Source: Spongisporangium articulatum
GTDB taxonomy: Bacteria > Actinomycetota > Actinomycetes > Actinomycetales > Kineosporiaceae
Direction: 5' to 3'
NCBI RefSeq assembly: GCF_044465595.1
Contig: NZ_JBITLV010000003.1
Location: forward strand, 1 to 64,000
DNA length: 64,000 bases
In this document: piece by piece, positions 15,992-24,851 of the stretch
How positions within the stretch are numbered: the stretch's first letter is position 1
How the letters are laid out: each line of letters opens with the position of its first letter
The notes under the pieces: generated by a model
Told to the model about the DNA's origin: nothing
The model's database searches: none
What the model saw: the letters and a program-made list of their open reading frames with translations, nothing else
Made by a program: the position numbers and the translations under genes

Positions 15992-16875
15992 TGTCCATGG
16001 AACCCGACGTGGCCGCCGCGGGCGCGCCCTCGCCCCGGACCCGGATCCGCCCCGGATCGGTAGGCGGCGTGCCCGTGTCCCGCCCGGTGGCGTGGGGGCT
16101 GGCGGCGCTGCTGGTGATCGTCACGCTGGTCGCGCTGGTCGCGCGCTACCTGGCCCCGTACGACCCGGTCCAGCCGATCGGTGGCCTCAACCTCCCGCCG
16201 TTCAGCCCCGGGCACCTGCTCGGCACCGACCAGATCGGCCGGGACCTGTTCTCCCGCACGCTGATCGGCATCCAGGTGAGCTGGTTCAGCGCGCTGGCCG
16301 TCGTGGCGAGCGGTCTGCTCGTCGGCGGGACCGTCGGCCTCGTCGCGGGAGCCACCGGCGGCTGGGTGGATGCCCTGCTGATGCGCGTCACCGACCTCTT
16401 CCTGGCCATGCCCGGGGCGCTCGTGGCGATCGCGATCGTGGCCGCGCTCGGCCCGGGCCTGGGACACACGCTGCTCGGCGTCGCCGTCGTCTGGTGGCCC
16501 TACTACGCACGCATCGTCCGCGGCGAGACGGTGGCCCTGGCGGCCCGCCCGCACCTGGAGGCCGCGCGCCTGGCCGGGGCCGGGCGCGTGCGGCTGGTCC
16601 GCCGGCACCTGCTCCCCGGTGTGGTGCCCACCGCGATCGTCACGGCCAGCCTGGACGTCGGGAACGTCGTGGTCCTGCTCGCGGGGTTGTCGTTCCTCGG
16701 TCTCGGACAGCCCGCTCCCGCGCCGGAACTGGGCGCGGACACGGCGCGCGCACTGAGCCAGCTCCTCAGCCAGTGGTGGGTGCCCGGCATCCCGGGGCTG
16801 GCCGTGCTCCTGCTCAGCCTCGTGGCCAACGTCGGCGGCGACGGCATCCGGAACCTGCTGCCGGTGAGGCGATGA
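15991..16875 (+). CDS. ABC importer permease, DppC-like
   Basis: 294 residues with about six membrane helices. N-terminal cytosolic tail, then a first helix around 35-55, YDPVQPIGGLNLPPF (the OppC_N region), GTDQIGRDLFSR, and the EAA cytoplasmic loop near residues 190-210 (EAARLAGAGRVRLVRRHLLP). These are hallmarks of the DppC/OppC subunit. Forms the channel with the following DppB-like protein. The start codon shares one base with the ATPase stop. Confidence 0.9.
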   Translation: MSMEPDVAAAGAPSPRTRIRPGSVGGVPVSRPVAWGLAALLVIVTLVALVARYLAPYDPVQPIGGLNLPPFSPGHLLGTDQIGRDLFSRTLIGIQVSWFSALAVVASGLLVGGTVGLVAGATGGWVDALLMRVTDLFLAMPGALVAIAIVAALGPGLGHTLLGVAVVWWPYYARIVRGETVALAARPHLEAARLAGAGRVRLVRRHLLPGVVPTAIVTASLDVGNVVVLLAGLSFLGLGQPAPAPELGADTARALSQLLSQWWVPGIPGLAVLLLSLVANVGGDGIRNLLPVRR

Positions 16876-17987
16876 CCGTGAACCCGACCACCGTCCTGAG
16901 GTTCCTCGTGCAGCGGCTGGCCGCGGCCGTCGTCCTGCTGCTCGTCCTGTCGTTCGTGGTCTTCTCGCTCGCACAGATCGCGCCCGGCGACCCGGCCCGG
17001 GCCTACGTCGGGGCGAACGCGTCGAACGACACCGTGGCACAGGCCCGGCACCGGCTCGGCTACGACGACCCGTTCCTCGTTCAGTACGTGCGGTTCGTCG
17101 GCCACGCGCTGAGCGGTGATCTCGGGCGTTCGTTGCGGACCCGGCATCCGGTCACCACCGATCTCGCCGCCTTCCTGCCCGCCACCGCCGAACTCGTGTT
17201 CGCCGCGTTCGCGCTCGCGCTGCTGCTGGGGACCCTGTTCGCGTTCTCGGGGGTGCTGCGGTGGCCCGGCGGGAGGCTCGCGCGCGGGGTGCTGCTGGTG
17301 CTGGCGACCGCCCCGCCGTTCCTCCTGGCCATCGTCGGCGTCGTCGTGTTCTTCGGGCACCTCGGCTGGCTGCCCGCCGGCGGCGTAGGCGATTTCGAGG
17401 ATCCGGGACCGTTCGGGGCCCAGGCCCTGGACACCCTGCTCGCGGGCCAGCCGGACGCCTTCGCCGACGCGCTCTGGCACCTGGCCCTGCCCGCGCTCGT
17501 GCTGTCCATCGCCCCCGCCGTGGCGATCGGCCGGGTCCTGCGGGCCTCCCTCGACGCCGTCCTGGTGATGGACCACGTCCGCACGGCCCGGTCGAAGGGG
17601 CTGACCGAGCGCCGCGTGCTGCTGCGGCACGTGCTGCGCAACGCACTGGGCCCGGGGCTGTCCATGGCCGGTCTCCAGCTCGGGTTCATGTTCGCGGGGG
17701 TGGTCGTCGTCGAGCAGGTCTTCTCCTGGCCCGGCATCGGCAACTACCTCGCCGCGTCGATCCCCGTCGCCGATTTCCCGGCCATCGCAGGGGTGACCCT
17801 CGTGCTCGGGACCGTCTACGTCCTCTCCAACACCGTCGTGGACCTGCTCCAGGGCCTCGCCGATCCGCGGGTCACCGCGGCGGCGGCGCGCGGGCGCGGC
17901 CGCGACGGTGGGGAGGGTCGCCGCCGCAACACCCGCACCACCCGCACCTCCCGCACAGCCCCTTCCGAGAATTCCGCCCTCACCTAG
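16872..17987 (+). CDS. ABC importer permease, DppB-like
   Basis: 371 residues, six membrane helices. N-terminal LRFLVQRLAAAVVLLLVLSF followed by a PGDPAR motif is the DppB signature; the EAA loop is visible as ARSKGLTERRVLLRHVLRNA, then SWPGIGNYLAASIPVADFP near the end. The C-terminal 40 residues are Arg/Thr-rich and probably disordered. Gene order C then B is the reverse of classical dpp operons. Overlaps the previous gene by 4 bp. Confidence 0.9.
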   Translation: MTVNPTTVLRFLVQRLAAAVVLLLVLSFVVFSLAQIAPGDPARAYVGANASNDTVAQARHRLGYDDPFLVQYVRFVGHALSGDLGRSLRTRHPVTTDLAAFLPATAELVFAAFALALLLGTLFAFSGVLRWPGGRLARGVLLVLATAPPFLLAIVGVVVFFGHLGWLPAGGVGDFEDPGPFGAQALDTLLAGQPDAFADALWHLALPALVLSIAPAVAIGRVLRASLDAVLVMDHVRTARSKGLTERRVLLRHVLRNALGPGLSMAGLQLGFMFAGVVVVEQVFSWPGIGNYLAASIPVADFPAIAGVTLVLGTVYVLSNTVVDLLQGLADPRVTAAAARGRGRDGGEGRRRNTRTTRTSRTAPSENSALT

Positions 17988-17998
17988 GAGCACCCGAC

Positions 17999-19600
17999 GT
18001 GCAGATCCCCTCCCGGCGCGCGACCCAGAGCCTTGTGGTCCTCGGCGCCGTCCTGTCCCTGACCCTCACCGCCTGCAGTTCGGGCACCCGGACGTCGTCG
18101 GGCGACGGCGCGGGCGCCGCACCCACCGACGGGGTGCTGACCGTCGGCCTCCTGGGTGACATCGGCCAGCCGCCGGACCCGGACATCTACTACGCCAACA
18201 ACGGCACCGCGATCATGATCAACGCCTACGAAGGCCTGGTGCAGTACAAGAACAACACCGACAAGGTCGAGATCGCGCCCCGGCTCGCGACGTCGTGGGA
18301 GGTGAACGACGACAACACCGTCTACACCTTCCACCTGCGGGACGGCGTGACGTTCCACGACGGGACGCCGTTCACCTCGGCCGCCGTCGACGTCGCCTTC
18401 AAGCGGCGGATCGCGGTCAAGGGGGGCGCCGCGTACATGGTCGACGTCGTGAAATCCGTTGCCACGCCGGACGACCGGACCGCCGTCGTCACCCTGAAGA
18501 CGCCCAACTCCGCGTTCCTGAGCTACCTGGCCTCCCCGTTCGGGCCGAAGATGGAGTCCCCGACCGGCTTGAAGAAGCACGCGGGCGACGACGACGCCCA
18601 GACCTACCTGACCACGCACGACCTCGGCACCGGCCCCTACGAGCTGACCACCGCCGAGACCGGGCAGAAGTACGTGCTCTCGCAGTACGACGGGTACTGG
18701 GGCCCGAAGTCGCCGTTCACCCGCATCGACCTGCCCGTGTACACGGACGAGTCGGCGCTCGAGCTGGCCTTCGACAAGGGGACGGTCGACACGATCGTGG
18801 CCGCCCTCCCGTCGTCCAGCCTGGACAAGTACGGCAAGGCCGAGGGCGTCACCAACTACTTCCTGCCGACCCTGCAGGGGGCGATGGTGACGGTCAACCC
18901 GAGTCACGCCTTCTTCCGGGACGCCGCCGCCCGAGTCGCGTTCCTGAAGTCCATCGACCAGCAGAAGCTCGTCGACCAGGTCCTGGGCAAGCGCAGCGAG
19001 GTGGCCACGACGATGTACGCGAAGGGCATGGTCGCCTCCGGTGACCAGCAGCCGATCTCGTACGACGCGGCCGCGCTCGGCACCTACGTGTCGGGGCTGT
19101 CCGGGGCGCAGAAGGCGACGAAGCTGACGATCGGCTACGCCAACGGCAACGTGAACGCCCAGCAGATGACCAACCTCGTCGTCGCCAACCTGCAGGCCGC
19201 GGGCCTGACGGCCTCGGCGCAGGGCTACGACACCTCGACCGTGTTCGGCTGGATCAACGACCCGAAGAAGGGACCGGACGCCTTCATCGACGGCAACAAC
19301 GGCCCCGACGGCGGTGACCCGTACATGTGGGGCCACGTGTTCTGGGACGCCTCCGGCGGCATCAACTACTTCGGATGCCAGTCCGCGCAGGTGAACTCGC
19401 TCCTCGACGACGCCGTGAAGACCGGCGACACCGCGAAGTACAACCAGGCCGGCGCGCTCTACGGGCAGACCGGCTGCTTCCTCAACCTGTCGTACAACAA
19501 GGACTGGGTCGTGGCGAAGAGCTGGCTGACCGGTGTGGCCGAGGCGCAGAACCTGGGCGCGAACGAGCTGAACTTCTCACTGCTGGGGATCTCGGGCTAG
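17999..19600 (+). CDS. Substrate-binding lipoprotein of the ABC importer (DppA/SBP_bac_5 type)
   Basis: 533 residues beginning with GTG at 17999, preceded by AGGAG. The signal peptide ends in the lipobox LTAC (residues about 24-27), so Cys27 is lipid-anchored outside the membrane. The body is SBP family 5: early motif around PPDPDIYYANNG, then YTFHLRDGVTFHDGTPF, the family signature. Captures peptide-like or glycosylated small molecules and delivers them to the permeases encoded upstream. The stop codon lies in a short imperfect direct repeat (copies 19589-19601 and 19603-19614), followed by a strong hairpin. Confidence 0.92.
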   Translation: MQIPSRRATQSLVVLGAVLSLTLTACSSGTRTSSGDGAGAAPTDGVLTVGLLGDIGQPPDPDIYYANNGTAIMINAYEGLVQYKNNTDKVEIAPRLATSWEVNDDNTVYTFHLRDGVTFHDGTPFTSAAVDVAFKRRIAVKGGAAYMVDVVKSVATPDDRTAVVTLKTPNSAFLSYLASPFGPKMESPTGLKKHAGDDDAQTYLTTHDLGTGPYELTTAETGQKYVLSQYDGYWGPKSPFTRIDLPVYTDESALELAFDKGTVDTIVAALPSSSLDKYGKAEGVTNYFLPTLQGAMVTVNPSHAFFRDAAARVAFLKSIDQQKLVDQVLGKRSEVATTMYAKGMVASGDQQPISYDAAALGTYVSGLSGAQKATKLTIGYANGNVNAQQMTNLVVANLQAAGLTASAQGYDTSTVFGWINDPKKGPDAFIDGNNGPDGGDPYMWGHVFWDASGGINYFGCQSAQVNSLLDDAVKTGDTAKYNQAGALYGQTGCFLNLSYNKDWVVAKSWLTGVAEAQNLGANELNFSLLGISG

Positions 19601-19626
19601 ACATCTCGGCTAGATCTGGATCGGAA

Positions 19627-19667
19627 CGGACGGGCCGGCGACCTCTGGTGGGCCGCCGGCCCGTCCG
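19627..19667 (+). terminator. Long hairpin between the lipoprotein and GntR genes
   Basis: GGACGGGCCGGCG at 19628-19640 pairs perfectly with CGCCGGCCCGTCC at 19654-19666; the flanking C19627/G19667 extends the stem to 14 bp, with a 13-nt loop. Strongest hairpin seen in the window; probably terminates or attenuates transporter transcription before the regulator gene. Confidence 0.65.
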
Positions 19668-19701
19668 CCCGTCCGACCGGCCCACGGGTAAGGAGAACGG
19701 T

Positions 19702-20370
19702 TTGGCCGACAGCATCCTCACGGAACCGGCGCAGTCCCTGTCGCAGCTGGTGTACGAGACGGTCCGCGAACGCATCATCCTCGGCCGCTACGAGCAGGGC
19801 AGCCGCCTGCCGGAGCAACGCATCGGTGAGGAGCTCGCCGTCTCCCGGGTTCCCCTGCGGGAGGCCGTGCCGCTGCTGGAGCGGGACGGTTTCGTGCGCA
19901 CGATGCCCCGCCGCGGAGCGGTCGTGACCACGTGGTCGGAGAAGGCGATCGACGACCTCTTCGACGTCCGGCTCTGCCTCGAGGTGGGCGCGGCCCGCCA
20001 CGCCGCCCGCCAGGTGTCGCTCGGGGCGTCCCTCGCCGGGCTGAACGCGGCGCTCGACGAGGCGCACCACGTCGTCGAGGAACGCGACACCTACGCGATC
20101 GCGCGGGCCAGCACCGCCTACCACGAGGCCATCGTCGAGACCGCCGCCAACGACCTCATGCTGAAGATGATGCGCACCATCTCGGGCCGGATGACCTGGC
20201 TGTTCTACCTGACCAGCGGCCTCCCGGCGGAGGACGCCTACGACGACCACGTCGCGTTGCGCGACGCGATCGCCTCGGGCAACGAGCGGGTCGCCGAGGC
20301 CTGCGCCTACGCCCACATCGAACGCGACCGGCTGCCCTCGTTCGCCGCGATGCAGGCCCACCTCCCGTAG
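19702..20370 (+). CDS. GntR-family (FCD-type) regulator
   Basis: 222 residues. Winged helix at 10-75 (LSQLVYETVRERIILGRYEQ, then SRVPLREAVPLLERDGFV) and an FCD ligand domain after it (DLFDVRLCLEVGAARHAAR; AYHEAIVETAAND; DHVALRDAIASG), with His residues typical of the FCD metal site. TTG start at 19702 with AGGAG six bases upstream. Last gene in the ten-gene unit, so the likely regulator of the SIS/amidohydrolase/transport genes, with the transport substrate or a breakdown product as effector. Beyond the terminator-like hairpin it may have its own promoter. Confidence 0.88.
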   Translation: MADSILTEPAQSLSQLVYETVRERIILGRYEQGSRLPEQRIGEELAVSRVPLREAVPLLERDGFVRTMPRRGAVVTTWSEKAIDDLFDVRLCLEVGAARHAARQVSLGASLAGLNAALDEAHHVVEERDTYAIARASTAYHEAIVETAANDLMLKMMRTISGRMTWLFYLTSGLPAEDAYDDHVALRDAIASGNERVAEACAYAHIERDRLPSFAAMQAHLP

Positions 20371-20376
20371 CGGGAG
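20362..20376. terminator. Bidirectional hairpin with stop codon in its loop
   Basis: CTCCCG (20362-20367), TAG (the GntR stop codon), CGGGAG (20371-20376). It sits in the convergent gap before the gene ending at 20381 and could stop transcription from both sides. Confidence 0.45.
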
Positions 20377-20380
20377 CCGC

Positions 20381-21409
20381 TCACCCCTGCCCGAGCAGCA
20401 GCCTCTCGGCGGCCCGCCGGAACACCCGCCGCACCAGCTCGGCGCGGGCCCGCGGCACGACCCCGGGCGGTGCCGCCGGCCGGCCTGCACCGAGCAGGGT
20501 CTCGACGTTGCGCGAGCACAGCGCCCGCCAGCCGTCCCGCCCGGCGTCCAGGGCGCCCAGCTGCAGCGCCACCGCGGAAGCGGGGGTGAAGCAGTGGTCC
20601 GAGCCGTAGACGATGCGGTCCTCGCCCACGTGCTGGAGCAGGGCCGGTAGCTGGGTGGGCAGGGGCGTGCCGGCGACGTCGAACCAGAGCCGGCGCAGCT
20701 GCTCGTCCACCGACTCCGGCACGCCGTCCATGGCGTCGCCCCAGCGGAACAGTTGCAGCCGATCGGCGAGACCGGGGATCGCGCCGCCGCAGTGGGTCAC
20801 GACGAAGCGGATCGCGGGATGCCGCTCCGCGACCCGCGCGTCCATCAGGTCGACGACCGCCCGCGCGGTCTCGAACATGAACTCGGCCATCGGACGCGGC
20901 CGCCTCGGGGACACTGACTCCCAGCCGGGCGGCGACGTCGGGTGCAGGAACGCCACCGTCCCGGCGGCGTCGAGGGCGCGCCACAAGGGTTCGAGCTGGG
21001 GGTCGCCCGGGTAGCGCCCGTGCGCGTTCGACAACACCACGTACCCCGCCAGCCCGGGCGCCCCCGCCGTCCGTCGCACCTCGTCGAGAGCGCCTTCGAG
21101 GTCCGGCAGGGGCAGGGCCGCGAAGAACCGGAACCGGCCGTCGTGCCGGCCCGAGAGGTCGGCGGCGTGGTCGTTGACGTGGACGGCCAGGGCCCTCGCC
21201 CGGGCGTCGTCGCCGAAGTGCACGCCGGGTGAGGAGATGGACAGCACCGCGGTGTCGATCCCGGTCGCGTCCATCAGCCGCAGGTGGCGGCCGGCGTCCC
21301 ATTCCGGCCAGGCCGGCATGCCGTCGGGTTCGGCGTGCCCCGCGGCCGTCGCCGCCTCGACGTACCGCTCGGTCAGGAAGTGGGCGTGGACGTCGGTCAG
21401 CCCGCTCAT
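20381..21409 (-). CDS. ACMSD-like TIM-barrel amidohydrolase/decarboxylase
   Basis: 342 residues of the amidohydrolase_2 family. Metal ligands: His8 and His10 (DVHAHF), His156 (FLHPTS), His206 (VVTHCGG), Asp271 (YGSDHCF). This is the pattern of aminocarboxymuconate-semialdehyde decarboxylase and gamma-resorcylate decarboxylase, which act on ring or ring-fission carboxylates. Last gene of a five-gene reverse-strand operon with ring hydroxylation and cleavage enzymes, so it probably decarboxylates or hydrolyses a pathway intermediate. Overlaps the upstream monooxygenase stop by 4 bp. Confidence 0.85.
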   Translation of the reverse strand: MSGLTDVHAHFLTERYVEAATAAGHAEPDGMPAWPEWDAGRHLRLMDATGIDTAVLSISSPGVHFGDDARARALAVHVNDHAADLSGRHDGRFRFFAALPLPDLEGALDEVRRTAGAPGLAGYVVLSNAHGRYPGDPQLEPLWRALDAAGTVAFLHPTSPPGWESVSPRRPRPMAEFMFETARAVVDLMDARVAERHPAIRFVVTHCGGAIPGLADRLQLFRWGDAMDGVPESVDEQLRRLWFDVAGTPLPTQLPALLQHVGEDRIVYGSDHCFTPASAVALQLGALDAGRDGWRALCSRNVETLLGAGRPAAPPGVVPRARAELVRRVFRRAAERLLLGQG

Positions 21410-22944
21410 GCCGGGCCGGGCGCCAGCACCGCCGCCGGTCGGAACGGCGCCCGCCGCAGGACGTCTGCGACGGTCCCGGCCATGAGGACCGTGCGGTCGG
21501 GGCGTACGAGCACGGCCGGGCGCCGGCCGAGCCAGGCGAGCAGTTCCGGCGACTCCGCGGCCCGGACGACGGCGATCCCCAGCGCGGCCAGCCGTTCGGC
21601 GTCCGCCGGGCCGGGGGGCACGCGCACGACGAGAGTCGGCCCCCAGCCGCAGATCGCATCGAACCGGTCCCCGGAGCCCAGGGTCACGTTGGGGCACAGC
21701 TGCCCGGCGGGACCGCGCCGGAACCGACGACGACCGATCAGCACCGAACGCCTCAGGGCCGGGGTGGTGCTGTCGAGCACCTTGCGGCGCAGGCCGGGCA
21801 GGTGCACCACCCACGGCAGCACGACCTCGCGCAGCCGGTCGCCGGCGCGTCCGCCGCCCGTCATGCACCGGCCGACGACGACCGCGAGCCGGACCAGGGC
21901 TCGGGCATGAGGCCGGCGTTCGGCCTCGTAGCTGTCCAGGACGCCGGGCGGAAGGGTTCCGTGGACGACCGCCGCCACCTTCCACGACAGGTTGGCGGCG
22001 TCGCGGATGCCGGCGCCCAGCCCCTGCCCGATGAAGGGCGGGGTGAGGTGGGCGGCGTCGCCCAGGATGAACACGCCGCCGGTGCGCCACCGGTCGGCCA
22101 GCTGGGCCCGGAAGGTGTACTCCGCCACGCGGAGGACGGCGAAGTCGCGGGTGTCCGTGTCCCACGGCGCCAGCAGCGGGGCCAGCGCGTCGAGGGTCTG
22201 GTAGTCGGCGGCGCGCTCGCCGTCCAGCAGCTGGAACTCCCACCGGTGCCGGGTGTGACCGATGCGCATGTAGGTCGCCGCCCGCCGGCTGTCGCAGACC
22301 TGGTGGACGCCGTCCCAGTGGCCGAGGTCGCGGGGCGTGGCGATGTCGACGACGAGCCACCGCTGGGGCCGGAACCCGAGATCCCTCATGGTGGCGCCGA
22401 TCGCGGCGCGGGTGCGACTGTTGGCGCCGTCGCAACCGAAGACGAACCGCGGTCGTACGACGTGTCTTTCGCCGGTGCCCGGGTCGCTGAACTCGACCTC
22501 CGGCCGGCCGGAACCGTCGGAGGCCTCGGCCCGCACCGCCGTCACCTCGACGCCCCCGCGGAAGGTGACGGGTTCGAGTTCGTGCATCCGGGTGCGCAGC
22601 GCGGCCTCGAGATCGGGCTGGTCGAACATGTTCGCCTGCGGGTACCCGTTGGAGGTCTGCGGATCGGTCCGGTCGAACTGGGCCAGCGTCCGGTGCCGGG
22701 GCGAGAGCAGCCGCAGGCCGGCGCCGGGGCGGGAGAGGGCGGCGAACCGCTCGGCCACCCCCAGGGTGGCCAGGATGCGGTAGACCTCGTCGTCCAGGTG
22801 CACCGCGCGGGGCTGCGCGTACACGTCGAAACGCTTGTCCAGGACCAGGGTCCGGACCCCGGCCTGCCCGAGCAGGATCGCGGCCGACGTACCGGTCGGA
22901 CCGGCGCCGATCACCACCACGTCCGGCTGGACCACGGCGCTCAC
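21406..22944 (-). CDS. FAD-dependent aromatic hydroxylase (MhpA-like)
   Basis: 512 residues, class A flavoprotein monooxygenase. FAD-binding VVVIGAGPTGTSAA near 9-22, the GCDGANSRTR motif in the middle, and GDAAHLTPPFIGQGLGAGIRD further on, all diagnostic. The C-terminal thioredoxin-like region (about 400-512) is as in MhpA and PheA hydroxylases. Predicted to hydroxylate a phenolic substrate using NAD(P)H and O2, providing the catechol for the extradiol dioxygenase of the same operon. GTG start at 22944 overlaps the acyl-CoA synthetase stop. Confidence 0.88.
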   Translation of the reverse strand: MSAVVQPDVVVIGAGPTGTSAAILLGQAGVRTLVLDKRFDVYAQPRAVHLDDEVYRILATLGVAERFAALSRPGAGLRLLSPRHRTLAQFDRTDPQTSNGYPQANMFDQPDLEAALRTRMHELEPVTFRGGVEVTAVRAEASDGSGRPEVEFSDPGTGERHVVRPRFVFGCDGANSRTRAAIGATMRDLGFRPQRWLVVDIATPRDLGHWDGVHQVCDSRRAATYMRIGHTRHRWEFQLLDGERAADYQTLDALAPLLAPWDTDTRDFAVLRVAEYTFRAQLADRWRTGGVFILGDAAHLTPPFIGQGLGAGIRDAANLSWKVAAVVHGTLPPGVLDSYEAERRPHARALVRLAVVVGRCMTGGGRAGDRLREVVLPWVVHLPGLRRKVLDSTTPALRRSVLIGRRRFRRGPAGQLCPNVTLGSGDRFDAICGWGPTLVVRVPPGPADAERLAALGIAVVRAAESPELLAWLGRRPAVLVRPDRTVLMAGTVADVLRRAPFRPAAVLAPGPA

Positions 22945-24851
22945 CTCTCGACGACCTCGCTGGCCACCGCATATTCGTCCAGGCGCCGGCGGACCGCCAC
23001 CGGGTCGGCCGTGGCGTCGACGTGCACGACGACCCGGACCGACCCGTCACCCACGACGCCCTCGACGCCGGTCACGCCCGGCAGGTCGGCGAGCGCGCCG
23101 CCGAGGGCCCGGCCGGCGGCGTCCGCGCGCAGGGCGAGCTTGTAGGGCTTGCCCACGTCGGTCACCGGCAGCGCCTCCAGGATGGTGACCGTCTTCGGCT
23201 TTGCGGCGGCCTCGAGGTCGGAGTCGGCGACGAACGCCTCCAGTTCCGCCTCGGTGGAGGTCGTCCCGGGCTTCAACGTCACGTAGGCGACGGGCACCTC
23301 ACCGGCGCGCGGATCAGGGCGCCCGACGGCGGCGGCGTCGGCGACCGCCGGGTGGGCCAGCAGCGCCGCCTCGACGGCGGCCGGGTCGATGTTGTGGCCG
23401 CCCCGGATGATCAGGTCCTTGACCCGCCCGGTCAGGTACACGAAACCGTCCTCGAGGCGGGCCAGGTCACCGGTGTCGAGCCAACCGTCGCGCACCTTGC
23501 CCAGGTGGTCGAGAACGAAACCGTCGGCGGTGCGACCGGTCACGTACCCGGCGAACACGGTGGGCCCGCCGATCAGCAGGGTCCCGACGCCGCCTTCGGG
23601 TACGTCCGTCCAGGTGCCGTCGTCCGCCACCTCCACGACCCGCATCGGCTGGTACGGCAGGCGCTTGCCGACCGAGCCCGGCCGGGGGTGCGAGGCGAAC
23701 GAGCGGGCACTCGCGCACGTGCCCTCGGTCAGGCCGTAGCCCTCCAGGAGGGGCACACCGGTGTGCTCCTCGAACGAGGTGCGCACGGCCTGGGGCAGTG
23801 CGGAGGCCCCGACGACCGCGAAGCGCAGCGAGGAGATGTCCGCGTCGACCGGGCAGTGCGACAGGACGGCGTAGACGGTCGGCACGGCACTCATGGCCGC
23901 GATCCGGAAGTGTTCGACGATCTTCCAGATCTGGCCGTAGAGCGCGAGGTCGCGGTAGCCGAGCGGGCCGGCCCACACGGCCTGCTGGCCCTTGAGCATC
24001 GGGGCGAGCATGGTCACGTGCAGCGCGTTGACGTGGAACAGCGGCAACGCGGCGAGGACGGTCGCCTCCTCGTCGGCGTCCGCCTCGGAGTCCGCCGCGA
24101 TGAGCCAGGCGTCCGTCACCTGGTTGGCGTGCGTGTGCGCCGCCAGCTTGGGGATGCCGGTCGTGCCGCCCGTGTGGAAGACGGCCGCGATGTCGTCCGC
24201 GGTGTGCGGGTCGTCGAACGCGGGCGCCTCGGCCCGGGCGGCGTCGAGCAGGTACTCGACGTCGACGCCGTCGAGGCTCGCTCGCGCGGTGCGGGTCCCG
24301 TCGGTGGGGTCGAGAACGTAGACGCGGCGCAGGGTTGCGCCCCTCGCCAACTCCGTGACCTTGGCCCAGACGGCCTCGTCGAGGTCCGGTGAGGCGACGA
24401 CGAGCTGCTCGACCCCGCTGCGTTCGATCAGGGTGGCCAGGTGCTGCGGGCTGAGGCCACCGTTCAGCGGGACCGCGACACCGGCCGCCTGGGCCCCGAG
24501 GACCGCCGGGACCAGCCCGAGGCAGTTGGGAGAGAGGATCCCCACCGGCGTCGTCGGGGTGACGCCCCGGCTCCGCAGGACGTTGGCGACCTGGGCGGTC
24601 GTGGCGAGCAGTTCGGCGTAGGTGACGTCGACCGCCTCCGCCCACCGCGCGGCGTCCGGCATGACGCTGACGGCGACCCGGTCGGGCCACTGTTCGGCGG
24701 CCCGCACGAGGATCTCGTAGGTGGTGGCCGGCAGGTCCCGCTCGGCCAGCGGTACCGCCTCGATGCGCTCGACGTCCTCGGGTTCGGCGAACGCCGGCCA
24801 TTCGCGGGCGGGCCTCGTGCCCGGCGTCCCGCCGGGGGTGGTGAGACTCAT
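22941..24851 (-). CDS. AMP-forming acyl-CoA synthetase with C-terminal extension
   Basis: 636 residues of the ANL superfamily. AMP-binding loop HTGGTTGIPK, GYGLTEGT, DGWLDTGDLA and the hinge region RGGHNIDPAAVE are all present. Activates a carboxylic acid, probably an aromatic acid or a ring-fission product, to its CoA thioester. After the standard lid domain there are about 65 extra residues (from ALADLPGVTGVEGVV to the end) forming a beta-alpha pattern like a small ferredoxin-fold or ACT-like domain. Third gene of the operon by transcription order. Confidence 0.88.
   Translation of the reverse strand: MSLTTPGGTPGTRPAREWPAFAEPEDVERIEAVPLAERDLPATTYEILVRAAEQWPDRVAVSVMPDAARWAEAVDVTYAELLATTAQVANVLRSRGVTPTTPVGILSPNCLGLVPAVLGAQAAGVAVPLNGGLSPQHLATLIERSGVEQLVVASPDLDEAVWAKVTELARGATLRRVYVLDPTDGTRTARASLDGVDVEYLLDAARAEAPAFDDPHTADDIAAVFHTGGTTGIPKLAAHTHANQVTDAWLIAADSEADADEEATVLAALPLFHVNALHVTMLAPMLKGQQAVWAGPLGYRDLALYGQIWKIVEHFRIAAMSAVPTVYAVLSHCPVDADISSLRFAVVGASALPQAVRTSFEEHTGVPLLEGYGLTEGTCASARSFASHPRPGSVGKRLPYQPMRVVEVADDGTWTDVPEGGVGTLLIGGPTVFAGYVTGRTADGFVLDHLGKVRDGWLDTGDLARLEDGFVYLTGRVKDLIIRGGHNIDPAAVEAALLAHPAVADAAAVGRPDPRAGEVPVAYVTLKPGTTSTEAELEAFVADSDLEAAAKPKTVTILEALPVTDVGKPYKLALRADAAGRALGGALADLPGVTGVEGVVGDGSVRVVVHVDATADPVAVRRRLDEYAVASEVVER

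Noticed and set aside
23022..24392. Forward frame of 456 codons opposite the acyl-CoA synthetase
   Set aside because: No motif, biased composition, fully inside a gene with strong family signatures on the other strand.
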